The translations under genes were made by a program, and so were the position numbers. Positions 1 to 7,974 of a DNA stretch of 36,642 nt are shown here, in pieces. The stretch covers positions 1 to 36,642 of the forward strand of contig JACKAH010000013.1 of assembly GCA_020635175.1 (NCBI GenBank), written 5' to 3'. Numbering within the stretch: position 1 is the stretch's first letter; each line of letters opens with the position of its first letter. The DNA is from Deltaproteobacteria bacterium (GTDB lineage: Bacteria; Bdellovibrionota_C; UBA2361; J135). The notes under the pieces are model-generated. The model saw only the letters and a program-made list of their open reading frames with translations. It searched no databases and had not been told where the DNA came from.

Positions 1-319
1 CCACGAAGGTACCGTCGCTCTCCGCGCCAGCCAGGGTCGCGGCTCCGACGGTGTTGTCGCAGCAGTAGAGGTTCAGATAGGGAACCCCGTTCGTGACGTC
101 CTGGGAGCGCTGGATGTGCTGGTTGAAGGGGCCTTGGCTGACGTTGATCTTCTCGGACGGCTTGTCCCAGAAGGTGATCCGCCACTTGCAGTTGCACGGA
201 AGCGTGCATGGAACGGCGTTGATCGTCGAAATCGTGCCACTCGGGCTCGATTGCGCCGACGCCTGCGTCTGCCAGATCGTGCAGAGCACGAAGAGGCAGA
301 GAAGGAGCGACTGTTTCAT
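1..319 (-). CDS. Partial small secreted Cys-containing protein, GC-rich
   Basis: Reading the minus strand from ATG at 319 gives 106 codons without a stop to the window edge, so the 3' end is missing. The product begins MKQSLLLCLFVLCTIW and has a textbook signal peptide, with likely cleavage after TQASA (about residue 22). The mature part has Cys pairs (CTLPCNC, then YCC), which suggests disulfide bonding outside the cytoplasm. AAGGA lies about 9 bases before the ATG. Third codon positions are strongly G/C (CTC, CTG, GTC, ACG, GCG), unlike the AT-rich genes next to it but like the islets at 1894-2055 and 16025-16939. This suggests recent transfer. I do not recognise the family. Plus-strand frames across the same stretch are shadows. 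Confidence 0.7.
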   Translation of the reverse strand, partial: MKQSLLLCLFVLCTIWQTQASAQSSPSGTISTINAVPCTLPCNCKWRITFWDKPSEKINVSQGPFNQHIQRSQDVTNGVPYLNLYCCDNTVGAATLAGAESDGTFV

Positions 320-370
320 GACCTGAATCCTTATGTCATGTCCAAATTGTACGCCTTTTGTAAACCACTA

Positions 371-558
371 TGGTCACCAGGCGCTTCGAGCAGACAAGTA
401 CAATGATCTGCTCGATGCGCATAATGACCAAAACATAAAAGTATAGGGAATTACCCAGACGTGGGCACTAACAAGAGTGATAGTAGAAAGGCCACACCCG
501 AACCTCGCCCGAGGTTAAAGGAGCAACTACCTAACCGTGAAAGATAGATATTAAGGTA
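371..558. other. Structured intergenic stretch with several hairpins
   Basis: This lies in the 400-base gene-free gap between 319 and 720. A long hairpin covers 371-430: TGGTCA pairs with TGACCA, then after a 4x4 internal loop GCGCTTCGAGCAGA pairs with TCTGCTCGATGCGC with one mismatch, closed by a 12-base loop. Smaller hairpins follow at 454-465 (CCCA/TGGG), 501-516 (AACCTCG/CGAGGTT) and about 528-558 (TACCTAA/TTAAGGTA with one bulge). No coding frame or poly-T tail is seen. It could be a non-coding RNA, a leader, or a recombination or insertion site. I do not recognise a known family. From 559 to 719 I see only AT-rich DNA. Confidence 0.4.
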
Positions 559-719
559 TGTAAAATTTTAGTCAATTTCACGTTAATCTCGAATAATTAA
601 GCCCAAATTTTATTAGAAAACGATTAGAGCGATCTATTTACTAAGAGAGGCACAGATAAACAGACTAACCTCATAATAATCTTAGTAATTTCAGTAAGTG
701 AGAGTGTTAGATAAAATCA

Positions 720-1850
720 ATGACTGGTTGTGGGGATGGTCCAATCAGAGATGATGATGGACCTGATCAAGATATCGATCCAGATCTAACTGATGGAGAG
801 GGTGCCACGTTAGGCGATGATCGAGATGAACTAGATGAAGCTCTCGCAGCTCATGCCAATCCGTATATCGACAGGATGCTAGTCGGCATCCCAGAAGCTG
901 ATCAAAGAGTTGTCAGGGAAGCATTAGAAGATCCCTCTAGTGCAGCTGTCTCTATGGTTTTGAGTCTGGCAAACAAAAAGGACTTTCCTCTTGATCATAA
1001 TTGGGAGGTTGATTTTTGTATTCACGTTCTAACAGAGACTCAGACCCAGCATAACGCAATGCTTGTCCTAAGTAGACTAGAGCAACTTGGAACGCAAGCA
1101 GCGAGAGCAATTTCTCTGCTACATGATATGTTTGAAAATCCACCAACATTTGATGTTATTCATCCTGCTTTGCGTGATGGCTTTAGAATTAAAGACGTTG
1201 CAATAGCGATAGCAGCTATTGAGGGAGAAGCAGCAATTGATTTCTTTATGACACATGCCTCCTCAAGATCGATAGTACTTAACGCTGATAGCATTACAGC
1301 TGCCTATAAAGGTATCGGAAAAGTTTTAGATGGAGATTGTTCAGAGGCTAAAGTTCTAGAGATTATAGATCAAATCTGCGATGATGTTGAAGGGGCCTCA
1401 AGGCTTGCCATCACAGCAGTAGAATCAGCAGTTGCTCCAAAGATTGAGAGAATTGCCAGAAACGCAGCTGCAGCTTTGATAAGAGAGAAGGCATTTTGTA
1501 GCAGCAAGCAGCCACGGATTTTAGAAACGTTAAGAGGTATGCTGCCTGAGGATAAGGAGCTCGTAACGTTTCAAAGAGGTCATACTTGGACAAGTACCCT
1601 CTTATACTTTGCTCAGCGCTTACCAGAGAGTGAGGCTCTAAAGGTTTTTGATCTGTTACTTGGAAATAAAACTTTTGATACAGAAGCAAAAAAATTAGCC
1701 TCACATACAATTATTCAATTGCCTAATTTTTGGCAGAGGGCTCTAGCAGTTGCCCAAAATTGGCAGTTCTATAAATCACGTCCTCTTGAAGCGGTAAGAG
1801 ATATCTTTGGTTTTGAGGAGCAGCGGAAACCTCCCCCGCGCAGATCTTAA
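720..1850 (+). CDS. Hypothetical alpha-helical protein
   Basis: A 376-aa protein of unknown function. The first 45 residues are very acidic (DDDGPDQDIDPDLTDGE) and probably disordered. The rest looks all-helical, with repeated Ala/Leu-rich helices (EAAIDFFMTHA, IARNAAAALIREKA, ESEALKVFDLLLGNK) like an alpha-solenoid or HEAT-like fold, though I see no clean repeat register. There is no signal peptide or membrane segment. The start is uncertain: the first ATG has only a weak GAGAG upstream. The last residues (KPPPRRS) run into the GC-rich DNA that begins near 1820, so the native C-terminus may have been replaced when the islet inserted. It stands alone and converges on the 53-codon gene downstream. 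Confidence 0.65.
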   Translation: MTGCGDGPIRDDDGPDQDIDPDLTDGEGATLGDDRDELDEALAAHANPYIDRMLVGIPEADQRVVREALEDPSSAAVSMVLSLANKKDFPLDHNWEVDFCIHVLTETQTQHNAMLVLSRLEQLGTQAARAISLLHDMFENPPTFDVIHPALRDGFRIKDVAIAIAAIEGEAAIDFFMTHASSRSIVLNADSITAAYKGIGKVLDGDCSEAKVLEIIDQICDDVEGASRLAITAVESAVAPKIERIARNAAAALIREKAFCSSKQPRILETLRGMLPEDKELVTFQRGHTWTSTLLYFAQRLPESEALKVFDLLLGNKTFDTEAKKLASHTIIQLPNFWQRALAVAQNWQFYKSRPLEAVRDIFGFEEQRKPPPRRS

Positions 1851-1893
1851 ACGTACCTCTTTTTTACAGCGCCCGGAAACGGCGACTGCTATC

Positions 1894-2055
1894 TCAGCTT
1901 GGGCCCTTACGCTCGGGCTTCGGCTTCTTCGGATTGCGCCCGCGCTCTCTGTTCTCGTGATCCTGGCGCACACGCACGATGTTGGCGCAGCCAGGCATCA
2001 GCCCAGCTCGGGCCAGCATGCACTTCAGTAGCAGGTCGAGACTTCTCGGTTTCAT
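1894..2055 (-). CDS. Small GC-rich basic protein, unknown
   Basis: A 53-codon frame from ATG 2055 with a strong ribosome site: GGAGG lies 6 bases before the ATG on the minus strand. The N-terminal half is amphipathic (MKPRSLDLLLKCMLARAGL) with Cys at 12 and 23. The C-terminal half is highly basic (NRERGRNPKKPKPERK). G/C-ending codons and overall composition contrast with both neighbours and match the partial gene at the left edge. Several other frames are open here because of the GC-rich composition. The minus-strand frame is preferred for its ribosome site. No family is recognised. It may be a small nucleic-acid-binding protein or a fragment of a transferred gene. Confidence 0.4.
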   Translation of the reverse strand: MKPRSLDLLLKCMLARAGLMPGCANIVRVRQDHENRERGRNPKKPKPERKGPS

Positions 2056-2308
2056 GGTCATCCTCCAGGTCCTACAGAACAACAGATGTTACACCTTCTC
2101 TCTCGAGAGGGGTCCGCATAAGTGATTGTATCTTTTAAAATAAAGTGGAGTTTGCCAAAGATCTTAGCAGTGATTGCTGTGTTTGTGAAACTAACACAAT
2201 CGATTTTGATGGTAAAGCTATCTTTAGTTAGGTTACCCTTTCCGTGCTGATTCAATAACAATTTTGTCTGGGTTGTTCGTTAGAACAGAATGTATGTGAG
2301 GTAAAATT

Positions 2309-3241
2309 GTGATAGTGCACAAGCCAGATGACGAAGGTCCTAGCATAGATTATGCAAACGCACTCTTTGTTAATTCTCGAGAGGCAGAAGAATTTAACCG
2401 AATACTGAATCAGTATGGATTAGTATCTGCTGTTGGATCTACTCTATTTACAATCGCTGCCTGGATTAGAGATCTCCCCCATGCACATCTAAGTATAAAT
2501 GCTGCCATTGCTGCAAAGCCACCAAGTGCAGATCAAGATATCATTGAGATAGGTATTGTCGATCAAAAAGGCATTTTCACACGAATAATCGGCACATTTA
2601 GAGCAGGTGAGTTTTCGAGCGTACTTGCATTTGATGCAAGTGGAAAAGTTGGTCGTTGTACAATACGACAGCAGCAAGGTGCAGAAATTGATGTTGCAAC
2701 ATATATTGAAGCTGTTGCTCGTGGTTCCTCTATAGTTCTAGAGAAGAGTGGTCGTGAGCAGCTTGTTAGTAATAATCCAGACGAAGACGATTGGAGTCTT
2801 TTGCTAGATGTGCCGAGTTATGAAGTGGTTGAGCCTGGTACTGATTTGCAACTAAGATCAGAAACTGATCCACATGAAAGAATTCGCGGTCTGGCGAAGC
2901 TACTATTTGATAACGATCGGAGATCTACAGTGGCTGCAGTTGGTCGATATAGTGTTCGTTCTGAAGCTAGAGAGGGAGATTCGCCACAGGTAGCCTGTGC
3001 TTTATTTGGTAAGCGGACTTTGTTTGGGATTGATACCGATTGCCTTTGTATTATAAGCGTGGATTTACCAGTAAAGGACGCTGAGAAGCCAAGACCTATA
3101 CATGTTCATGTGCAAGCCCCAGATCGCAGATCGTTAATTTCCAGAAACCTAACTTCAGAGCGCGAATTAGTAGCCTTCTGTGATGGATTTATAGATGGAG
3201 TCTATCTGACTGCTAGAACAAAGAGGCTTAAGTTTAGTTAA
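2309..3241 (+). CDS. Hypothetical cytoplasmic protein
   Basis: A 310-aa protein starting at GTG 2309, supported by GAGGT 6 bases upstream. It has no signal peptide or transmembrane segment. It appears mixed alpha/beta, with several strand-like stretches (IIEIGIVDQKGIFTRIIG, CLCIISVDLPV, IHVHVQAP) and a central acidic linker (NNPDEDDWS). I recognise no catalytic motif or family. Codon use is AT-leaning like the gene at 720, so the two may share an origin. A gene-free stretch of about 250 bases precedes it. Its stop overlaps the stop of the convergent phnA gene by four bases (TTAA). Confidence 0.65.
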   Translation: MIVHKPDDEGPSIDYANALFVNSREAEEFNRILNQYGLVSAVGSTLFTIAAWIRDLPHAHLSINAAIAAKPPSADQDIIEIGIVDQKGIFTRIIGTFRAGEFSSVLAFDASGKVGRCTIRQQQGAEIDVATYIEAVARGSSIVLEKSGREQLVSNNPDEDDWSLLLDVPSYEVVEPGTDLQLRSETDPHERIRGLAKLLFDNDRRSTVAAVGRYSVRSEAREGDSPQVACALFGKRTLFGIDTDCLCIISVDLPVKDAEKPRPIHVHVQAPDRRSLISRNLTSERELVAFCDGFIDGVYLTARTKRLKFS

Positions 3242-3579
3242 GCTTTTTTTACAAATTCAGACTTAAGCTTCATTGCTCCGAACCCATCGATTTTGCAATC
3301 GATGTTGTGATCTCCCTCAACGAGTCGAATATTTTTCACCTTGGTTCCAACTTTAAGAGGTGCAGACGCCCCTTTTACCTTAAGACTTTTTACCACAGTA
3401 ACAGTGTCGCCATCACTTAACTCGTTTCCGTTGGCATCCTTTACTATTAGGCCTGAGCTTTGTTCGTTGTCATTGGCTGCGAGTGTCCATTCATGTGCGC
3501 ACTCAGGGCAGACTAGGAGGTTTCTATCTTCATACGTGTATTCAGAGCTACATTTTGGGCAATTTGGAAGTTTTGTCAT
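3238..3579 (-). CDS. phnA: PhnA/YjdM-family zinc-ribbon protein
   Basis: A 113-aa protein with the two-part PhnA layout. An N-terminal zinc ribbon (CPKCSS then CPECAHEW, four Cys in two CxxC pairs, residues 7-30) is followed by the conserved C-terminal beta domain (VKDANGNELSDGDTVTVVK, LKVKGASAPLKVGTKVKNI, DCKIDGFGAMKLKSEFVKK). Length and sequence fit the family well. Despite the name, PhnA/YjdM is not an established phosphonate enzyme and its biochemical role is unclear. I start at ATG 3579; a TTG two codons upstream is possible but unneeded. It is a single gene, convergent with the unknown gene on its left. Confidence 0.93.
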   Translation of the reverse strand: MTKLPNCPKCSSEYTYEDRNLLVCPECAHEWTLAANDNEQSSGLIVKDANGNELSDGDTVTVVKSLKVKGASAPLKVGTKVKNIRLVEGDHNIDCKIDGFGAMKLKSEFVKKA

Positions 3580-3686
3580 AAGCAAAAACTATCACATAAA
3601 TTCCAAAATAAGTAGCTAGCGGTGCTATTTTTAGAGTAAACTTTTCTTACTTTGTAATCTGCAGATCTCCCTGATAAAATAAACAC

Positions 3687-4547
3687 ATGGCATTTTACAT
3701 CTCTGATATCTCTGGAACTCAAACTCCATATCTAGAAGAGATATGGAGGCAGCAAGTATTAGAGCAACGCACTGCTCAACTCTCTAGTGAGGAAGTAGAG
3801 GGACAGGTTCAGACAACAGATACTGAGAGTTTTTCAGCTAGTACTAGTAATGCTACGGAACAATCACGCCCTTTGAATAGTGTGCAAACTAATGCTGCAG
3901 TAATAGGAACAGCAGGTGCCTCTGTGATGTATCGAGGTCGTGAAGCAACCGACTCTACGCATGCAAGCACTCCTCGGGAATTACAACAGAATTACAGAAA
4001 GAAAGCAGCATATCAGCAGGTTGAAAAAGTTTCTCAGGTGAAAAAATCCCCACAGTCTGGCTCAGAACATGCTGAGATAGAGCAAGATCAAAGCTCCCCT
4101 ACTCAAAGAAATTTTAATCCATATGAGCATTCAAAAACATTGCCACCAGCAAGAAAACCTGCAGTGCTAGCCGAGCAGATAATGTCTTCCCCAGTTTTGA
4201 CACTGCCAAAACATGCCTCGTTGTCTGAAGCACAAGAGCTATTTCTTAAAAAACGTTTTCGGCATGTACCTGTTGTCTCAGAGAATGGAAAGCTTATAGG
4301 AATACTCTCTGATCGCGATTTCATTGGCGATCTCAGCATAAAGAGCGAAGTTAGTGAGATTATGAGAACTAATATCCTTACTGCACGGCCAGATGCTGAG
4401 ATTCGTATGATTGCACAAATCTTTTTTAAGGAGCGTATAGGTTCTATGCCTATAGTGGATAAGGATGGAAATTTAGTCGGTATGATTACACGTAGTGATA
4501 TCCTCTTTGCTGTGGTAAACCACGCACCGCTAGAGCTTTGGGTTTAA
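3687..4547 (+). CDS. CBS-domain pair protein with disordered N-terminus
   Basis: A 286-aa protein. Residues about 1-160 are polar and low in complexity (rich in Gln, Ser, Thr and Glu) and probably disordered. Residues about 165-285 form two tandem CBS motifs: IMSSPVLTLPKHASLSEAQ with RHVPVVSENGKLIGILSDRD, then IMRTNILTARPDAEIRMIAQ with IGSMPIVDKDGNLVGMITRSD. Such pairs bind adenine nucleotides or other ligands and usually regulate a partner. Here no enzyme or channel domain is attached. It stands alone, with the SulP gene converging from the right. A regulatory link to that transporter is possible but not shown. Confidence 0.88.
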   Translation: MAFYISDISGTQTPYLEEIWRQQVLEQRTAQLSSEEVEGQVQTTDTESFSASTSNATEQSRPLNSVQTNAAVIGTAGASVMYRGREATDSTHASTPRELQQNYRKKAAYQQVEKVSQVKKSPQSGSEHAEIEQDQSSPTQRNFNPYEHSKTLPPARKPAVLAEQIMSSPVLTLPKHASLSEAQELFLKKRFRHVPVVSENGKLIGILSDRDFIGDLSIKSEVSEIMRTNILTARPDAEIRMIAQIFFKERIGSMPIVDKDGNLVGMITRSDILFAVVNHAPLELWV

Positions 4548-4581
4548 TCTGCGCGTATAGGAAATCAATTCAGATATAAAC

Positions 4582-4627
4582 AGATTGCCACGTAGTGTCT
4601 GCTTACGCATCCACTACTCGCAATGAC
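4582..4627. repeat. Dispersed palindromic repeat, short copy
   Basis: AGATTGCCACG at the left and CTCGCAATGAC at the right enclose a short stem (GTAGTG/CACTAC). These are the end motifs of the longer copy at 7975-8084, seen here in shortened form between two convergent genes. Confidence 0.6.
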
Positions 4628-4664
4628 AGCATATATAAGAGTTTTCGAAGCGAGGTCTCTGTCT

Positions 4665-6314
4665 CTAATCTTTTGCTCGATTCAGCGCTTCAGTTATGTT
4701 TGGGCAGATATTTTCTCTTCCTATCTTGGCTATAAACTCAGCTTTCTTTAGAGTTTCCAGCGGCTGATTCTTAAGACCAGAGAGAATCAGTAGAGTTGAA
4801 TTCTTTTGGCAGAAAAGAAGTAGATCTTCAAGCGCTCTGACTGCGGATCCATCAATGGCTGGAACGTTGCGCATTCTAAGTATTAGTACCTTAGGCGGCT
4901 TTTCTATGCGGGTAATCGTGGCATTAAATCTATCTACAGCAGCGTAGAAAAGAGGCCCAAAGATCTCAAAGACTTCGACTCCTTCAGGAGCTGATAAGGC
5001 TTCGCTAGATAATTGCTCCTGCTCCTCATTTAAATGGCTGGCTAGTTGATTTGTAATCAAACCTACCTCAGTAGATTGCTCCATTCGTTTCAAGAATAAA
5101 AAGCCTGCTAATACTACACCAACCTGAATTGCGACGGTTAGGTCAACTAGTACGGTTAAAGCAAAAGTTACTATCATGACCAAAGAATCACTACGTGGCC
5201 ATTTGAGTATTTTAGCAAATGTATGCCATTCCCCCATCTTATAGGAAACATGTACTAAGACAGCAGCTAGTGCAGCCATTGGGATTGATGATGCAAGCGG
5301 TGCTAAAAAGAGCATTATTAAAAGTAAGGTCAGAGCATGTATTATGCCCGCTACCGGTGTTCGACCGCCACTTTTGACATTAGTTGCAGTGCGCGCAATT
5401 GCGCCTGTCGCTGGAATACCTAAAAATAAGGGTGATAGAATATTTCCCACTCCTTGAGCGATTAGCTCAGTATCAGATCGGTGCCGTGTTCCAAGCATAC
5501 CGTCAGCAACAACTGCTGATAAAAGAGATTCAATCGAACCAAGTAAGGCAATAGTAACCGCTGCTGAAAAGAGGTTTGTAAAGACCTCCCAGTTTAATCT
5601 TGGAAATGTAGGTGTCGGCAAAGATCGAGGGATCTCTCCAAAACGACTACCGATGGTTTCTAGCGGCAGTTCAAAGATGCTTGTACAGAGCGTCGCCAAA
5701 ATTAAAACAACTAAGGAGCCTGGTATTTTATGGGTAATCTTTGGCCAGACGATCAGTAAGAGCAGTGAAATAAAGCTTAAAGCTACTGCATGGAGGTTAA
5801 GCGAAGATATGTTTTCAACGATAAGCACCCATTTGCCGATGAAATCTGCTGGTAATGCAGGAGTTGATAGCCCAAGCAGGTCTTTTATCTGTCCTGAAAA
5901 TATGATGACAGCGATTCCACTTGTAAATCCAATTGTGAGGGGATAGGGAATGAAACGTAAGAAGTTTCCCATTCTAAGTAATCCCATTCCGATTAGAAGA
6001 AAACCAGCGATAAAGGTTGCGATCGCAAGACCTTCATAGCCATGTTGCTGCACGATAGAATATACAACCACCACAAACGCGCCTGTTGGGCCACTAATCT
6101 GAACTCTACTTCCCCCAAGTAGTGAGATGATAAAGCCTGCGATTATCGCCGTATACAAACCCTGCTCTGGCTTTACTCCAGAAGCGATTGCAAATGCAAT
6201 TGCCAAAGGTAGGGCAACGATTCCGACAATTACTCCTGCAACTAAGTCGTTGTAGAAATTTGAACGGGTGTACTCGTCTCTAAGTGTAGTTAGTATCTTT
6301 GGTTGGAAGATCAT
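4665..6314 (-). CDS. SulP-family anion permease with STAS domain
   Basis: A 549-aa inner-membrane transporter. Residues about 25-425 contain many hydrophobic segments and the SulP core signature (LPLAIAFAIASGVKPEQGLY and GGSRVQISGPTGAF, residues 35-80). Residues about 442-549 form a cytoplasmic STAS domain (VEVFEIFGPLFYAAVDRF, LRMRNVPAIDGSAVRALEDL). The length fits the family. SulP proteins carry sulfate, bicarbonate or C4-dicarboxylates, and the substrate cannot be read from sequence. There is no carbonic anhydrase or sulfur gene nearby to guide the choice. It is a single gene whose upstream side faces the secreted-protein gene at 6616. Confidence 0.93.
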   Translation of the reverse strand: MIFQPKILTTLRDEYTRSNFYNDLVAGVIVGIVALPLAIAFAIASGVKPEQGLYTAIIAGFIISLLGGSRVQISGPTGAFVVVVYSIVQQHGYEGLAIATFIAGFLLIGMGLLRMGNFLRFIPYPLTIGFTSGIAVIIFSGQIKDLLGLSTPALPADFIGKWVLIVENISSLNLHAVALSFISLLLLIVWPKITHKIPGSLVVLILATLCTSIFELPLETIGSRFGEIPRSLPTPTFPRLNWEVFTNLFSAAVTIALLGSIESLLSAVVADGMLGTRHRSDTELIAQGVGNILSPLFLGIPATGAIARTATNVKSGGRTPVAGIIHALTLLLIMLFLAPLASSIPMAALAAVLVHVSYKMGEWHTFAKILKWPRSDSLVMIVTFALTVLVDLTVAIQVGVVLAGFLFLKRMEQSTEVGLITNQLASHLNEEQEQLSSEALSAPEGVEVFEIFGPLFYAAVDRFNATITRIEKPPKVLILRMRNVPAIDGSAVRALEDLLLFCQKNSTLLILSGLKNQPLETLKKAEFIAKIGRENICPNITEALNRAKD

Positions 6315-6615
6315 ATGAATGAAATAAAGCTAGAATTTGGTAAAAGATTAGCAAGTTCTTTAATAATGTAAAGGAATTATGGTTTTAAGTGAATTCTGAG
6401 CTGTTTGTTGTAAGGTTGATGAATGATATGTTCTGGCGAGAGCTTTCTCTAGCCTCCTATTCTTTATATTTGTGCGATAATTCGCAAGAAAAACAGCGAC
6501 TTACTAGAATGTGCGTAATCTACACACATTTCTAGAAGCAGTTCGTCTGTTATCTCAGATTAGTCTTTGAAATATGGTCATGCCGTTTGGCAGGTTTTAG
6601 TTGTTTGGAGGATTT

Positions 6616-7158
6616 ATGTTTAAGGTTCTTTTCAGATCATTTCTTTTTTTAATTTCAGTTACATCATTGTTTTCGTCAAGTGCATTTGCACAGCACCCAA
6701 GTGATGCGTGTGCCGCTAAGGAGGTTACAAGCACTGTTCCAGGATTCGGTTTCGCCGCTGAAACGAGCTCTCAGCTGGCGCAACATATGGCAGAGGGATT
6801 TGCAAGACGAAATGCTTGCGAACTTGCTCAGGCAGTAGTTCTTATTCAGTCAGAGTGTCCTCCGGGGTGTGTTCTCGCTGAACCAACTACTTTCATCTCA
6901 GATCCAGATATCAACGATTGTTCAAAACTTGCACGCGACCCAAACTCAGGCATCACAAATCACGGTACTGCTGTTTATGGCGGGAGCGGTTTCTTAGGAA
7001 GAATCGCCTTTATTTCTATATGCCAAGCATTCTCTGATCCTAATAATGATTGCGAGAGTTTATATGATGATTTCGGAATACAATTCGCTGGATATTCTTA
7101 TGCTGAGTTTAAAGTTACGGCCTCGGTTAAATGTGAACCGGAAGAGAAACGTCACTAA
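6616..7158 (+). CDS. Small secreted protein, unknown
   Basis: A 180-aa protein. ATG 6616 is chosen over the TTG at 6601 because GGAGG lies just upstream of it. Residues 1-24 are a signal peptide (MFKVLFRSFLFLISVTSLFS, cleavage after SAFA). The mature protein has about eight Cys, implying disulfides in the periplasm or outside. The N-terminal part (FGFAAETSSQLAQHMAEGFARRNACELA) may be a helical segment, followed by a Gly-rich stretch (GTAVYGGSGFLGRIAF). No family is recognised. The roughly 300 bases before it (6315-6615) must hold the promoters for this gene and for the divergent SulP gene, but I see no convincing promoter boxes. Confidence 0.75.
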   Translation: MFKVLFRSFLFLISVTSLFSSSAFAQHPSDACAAKEVTSTVPGFGFAAETSSQLAQHMAEGFARRNACELAQAVVLIQSECPPGCVLAEPTTFISDPDINDCSKLARDPNSGITNHGTAVYGGSGFLGRIAFISICQAFSDPNNDCESLYDDFGIQFAGYSYAEFKVTASVKCEPEEKRH

Positions 7159-7174
7159 AACACGACGAGATTAG

Positions 7175-7227
7175 GCAAACAGATATTTGCGAATTGCTGG
7201 AGTCAGATTACTGATTACCAGCAATTC
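7175..7227. terminator. Hairpins between convergent genes, probable terminator
   Basis: GCAAA/TTTGC (7175-7190) is followed by a perfect 10-bp inverted repeat, GAATTGCTGG (7191-7200) with CCAGCAATTC (7218-7227), which contains an inner TCAG/CTGA stem. It covers the last codons of the gene at 7208. No long T tract follows on either strand, so a terminator role is inferred from its position. Confidence 0.5.
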
Positions 7228-7900
7228 CTATTTCAGCCCTGATCTTATCCTCAAGAGATTTTACTGTGTTTGCCATTCCTTTTGCGGCGTTATCAATTGC
7301 TTCGAGTGCTTGCAGAGTTGCTGGTGAAATTTCATTTGAGGATTTTGCCACAAAGATCATTGCGACGATCTCTTGAAGTGGGTTGTTAAGATCATTTCTT
7401 AGATCCGCGCCAAGTTTTTTAACTGGATCTTGAGCCTTAGGTTTTTCTTCCTCTTCAGTTCCAAATAGTCTCATTGAGCTAAAGAGGTACCCAGAGGTTG
7501 CCAAATCAGTTGCACTGTATGCATCAAGTTCCCCGACGACCATGATATCTGGTGGTGTTTCCATCTCGTTACAGGCAGGTATCAGAGCTGAAATAGTTCC
7601 GTCAGGTAGAACAGAACTTGAAACAACCAGGTTGATTTTCCTTCTCTTTAAGATCCATTTTGCCACCTCCACGCCAGGAGCGTACATGATGGAGCAATCA
7701 GGCATGCGGTGGGTGATAGCTTGAGTAATCTCCTTTGCCATTGAGGCGCTTGAGTTGATTATAAGCGCTTTATATTCAGGTGCTTGGTTGGAAAAGTTAG
7801 TGTTATTAGGTGTTTGAGAGGAGTTTTTTTGGTTTGAAATGCTTACAAAGCGACGCTTAAATTTGGTTCTAATCCTCCCTGGTGAAAACCTCTGCGTCAT
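7208..7900 (-). CDS. Degenerate receiver/histidine-kinase-like protein
   Basis: A 230-aa cytoplasmic protein with AAGGA a few bases before the ATG. Residues about 1-40 are basic and polar. Residues about 43-145 resemble a response-regulator receiver (KALIINSSASMAKEI, INLVVSSSVLPDG, DIMVVGELDAYSA). The strand-3 site that normally carries the phosphorylated Asp before LPDG reads Ser (Ser95). Residues about 160-222 resemble a histidine-kinase dimerisation helix pair (LGADLRNDLNNPLQEI), but the His normally preceding DLNNPL is Asn169 and no ATPase domain follows. It may act as a phosphorylation-independent adaptor. It lies on the same strand as, and downstream of, the CHASE2 cyclase. Confidence 0.6.
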   Translation of the reverse strand: MTQRFSPGRIRTKFKRRFVSISNQKNSSQTPNNTNFSNQAPEYKALIINSSASMAKEITQAITHRMPDCSIMYAPGVEVAKWILKRRKINLVVSSSVLPDGTISALIPACNEMETPPDIMVVGELDAYSATDLATSGYLFSSMRLFGTEEEEKPKAQDPVKKLGADLRNDLNNPLQEIVAMIFVAKSSNEISPATLQALEAIDNAAKGMANTVKSLEDKIRAEIGIAGNQ

Positions 7901-7974
7901 ACGTCCTTGGCATTTCTTAAAATAACAGCTTCAATATGTATGATGCAAAAAAAGGTTCAGCGTTGCGCAGCAAT

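Noticed and set aside
93..406. Plus-strand reading frames in the first 400 bases
   Set aside because: The minus strand over the same DNA gives an unbroken frame with signal peptide, ribosome site and consistent codon bias; the plus frames look like shadows.
320..2310. Integron cassette array with attC sites between alternating unrelated genes
   Set aside because: Isolated matches to core-site patterns occur (ACCTAAC near 529, GTTAGAT near 709), but they do not pair into an attC-like folded site of normal size and no integrase is seen.
2309..3585. Phosphonate utilisation locus, because of phnA
   Set aside because: PhnA/YjdM is not a proven phosphonate enzyme and no C-P lyase or phosphonatase gene is present.
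6421..6537. 39-codon frame in the SulP/secreted-protein gap
   Set aside because: It has only a weak ribosome site and no recognisable features; too little to call a gene.
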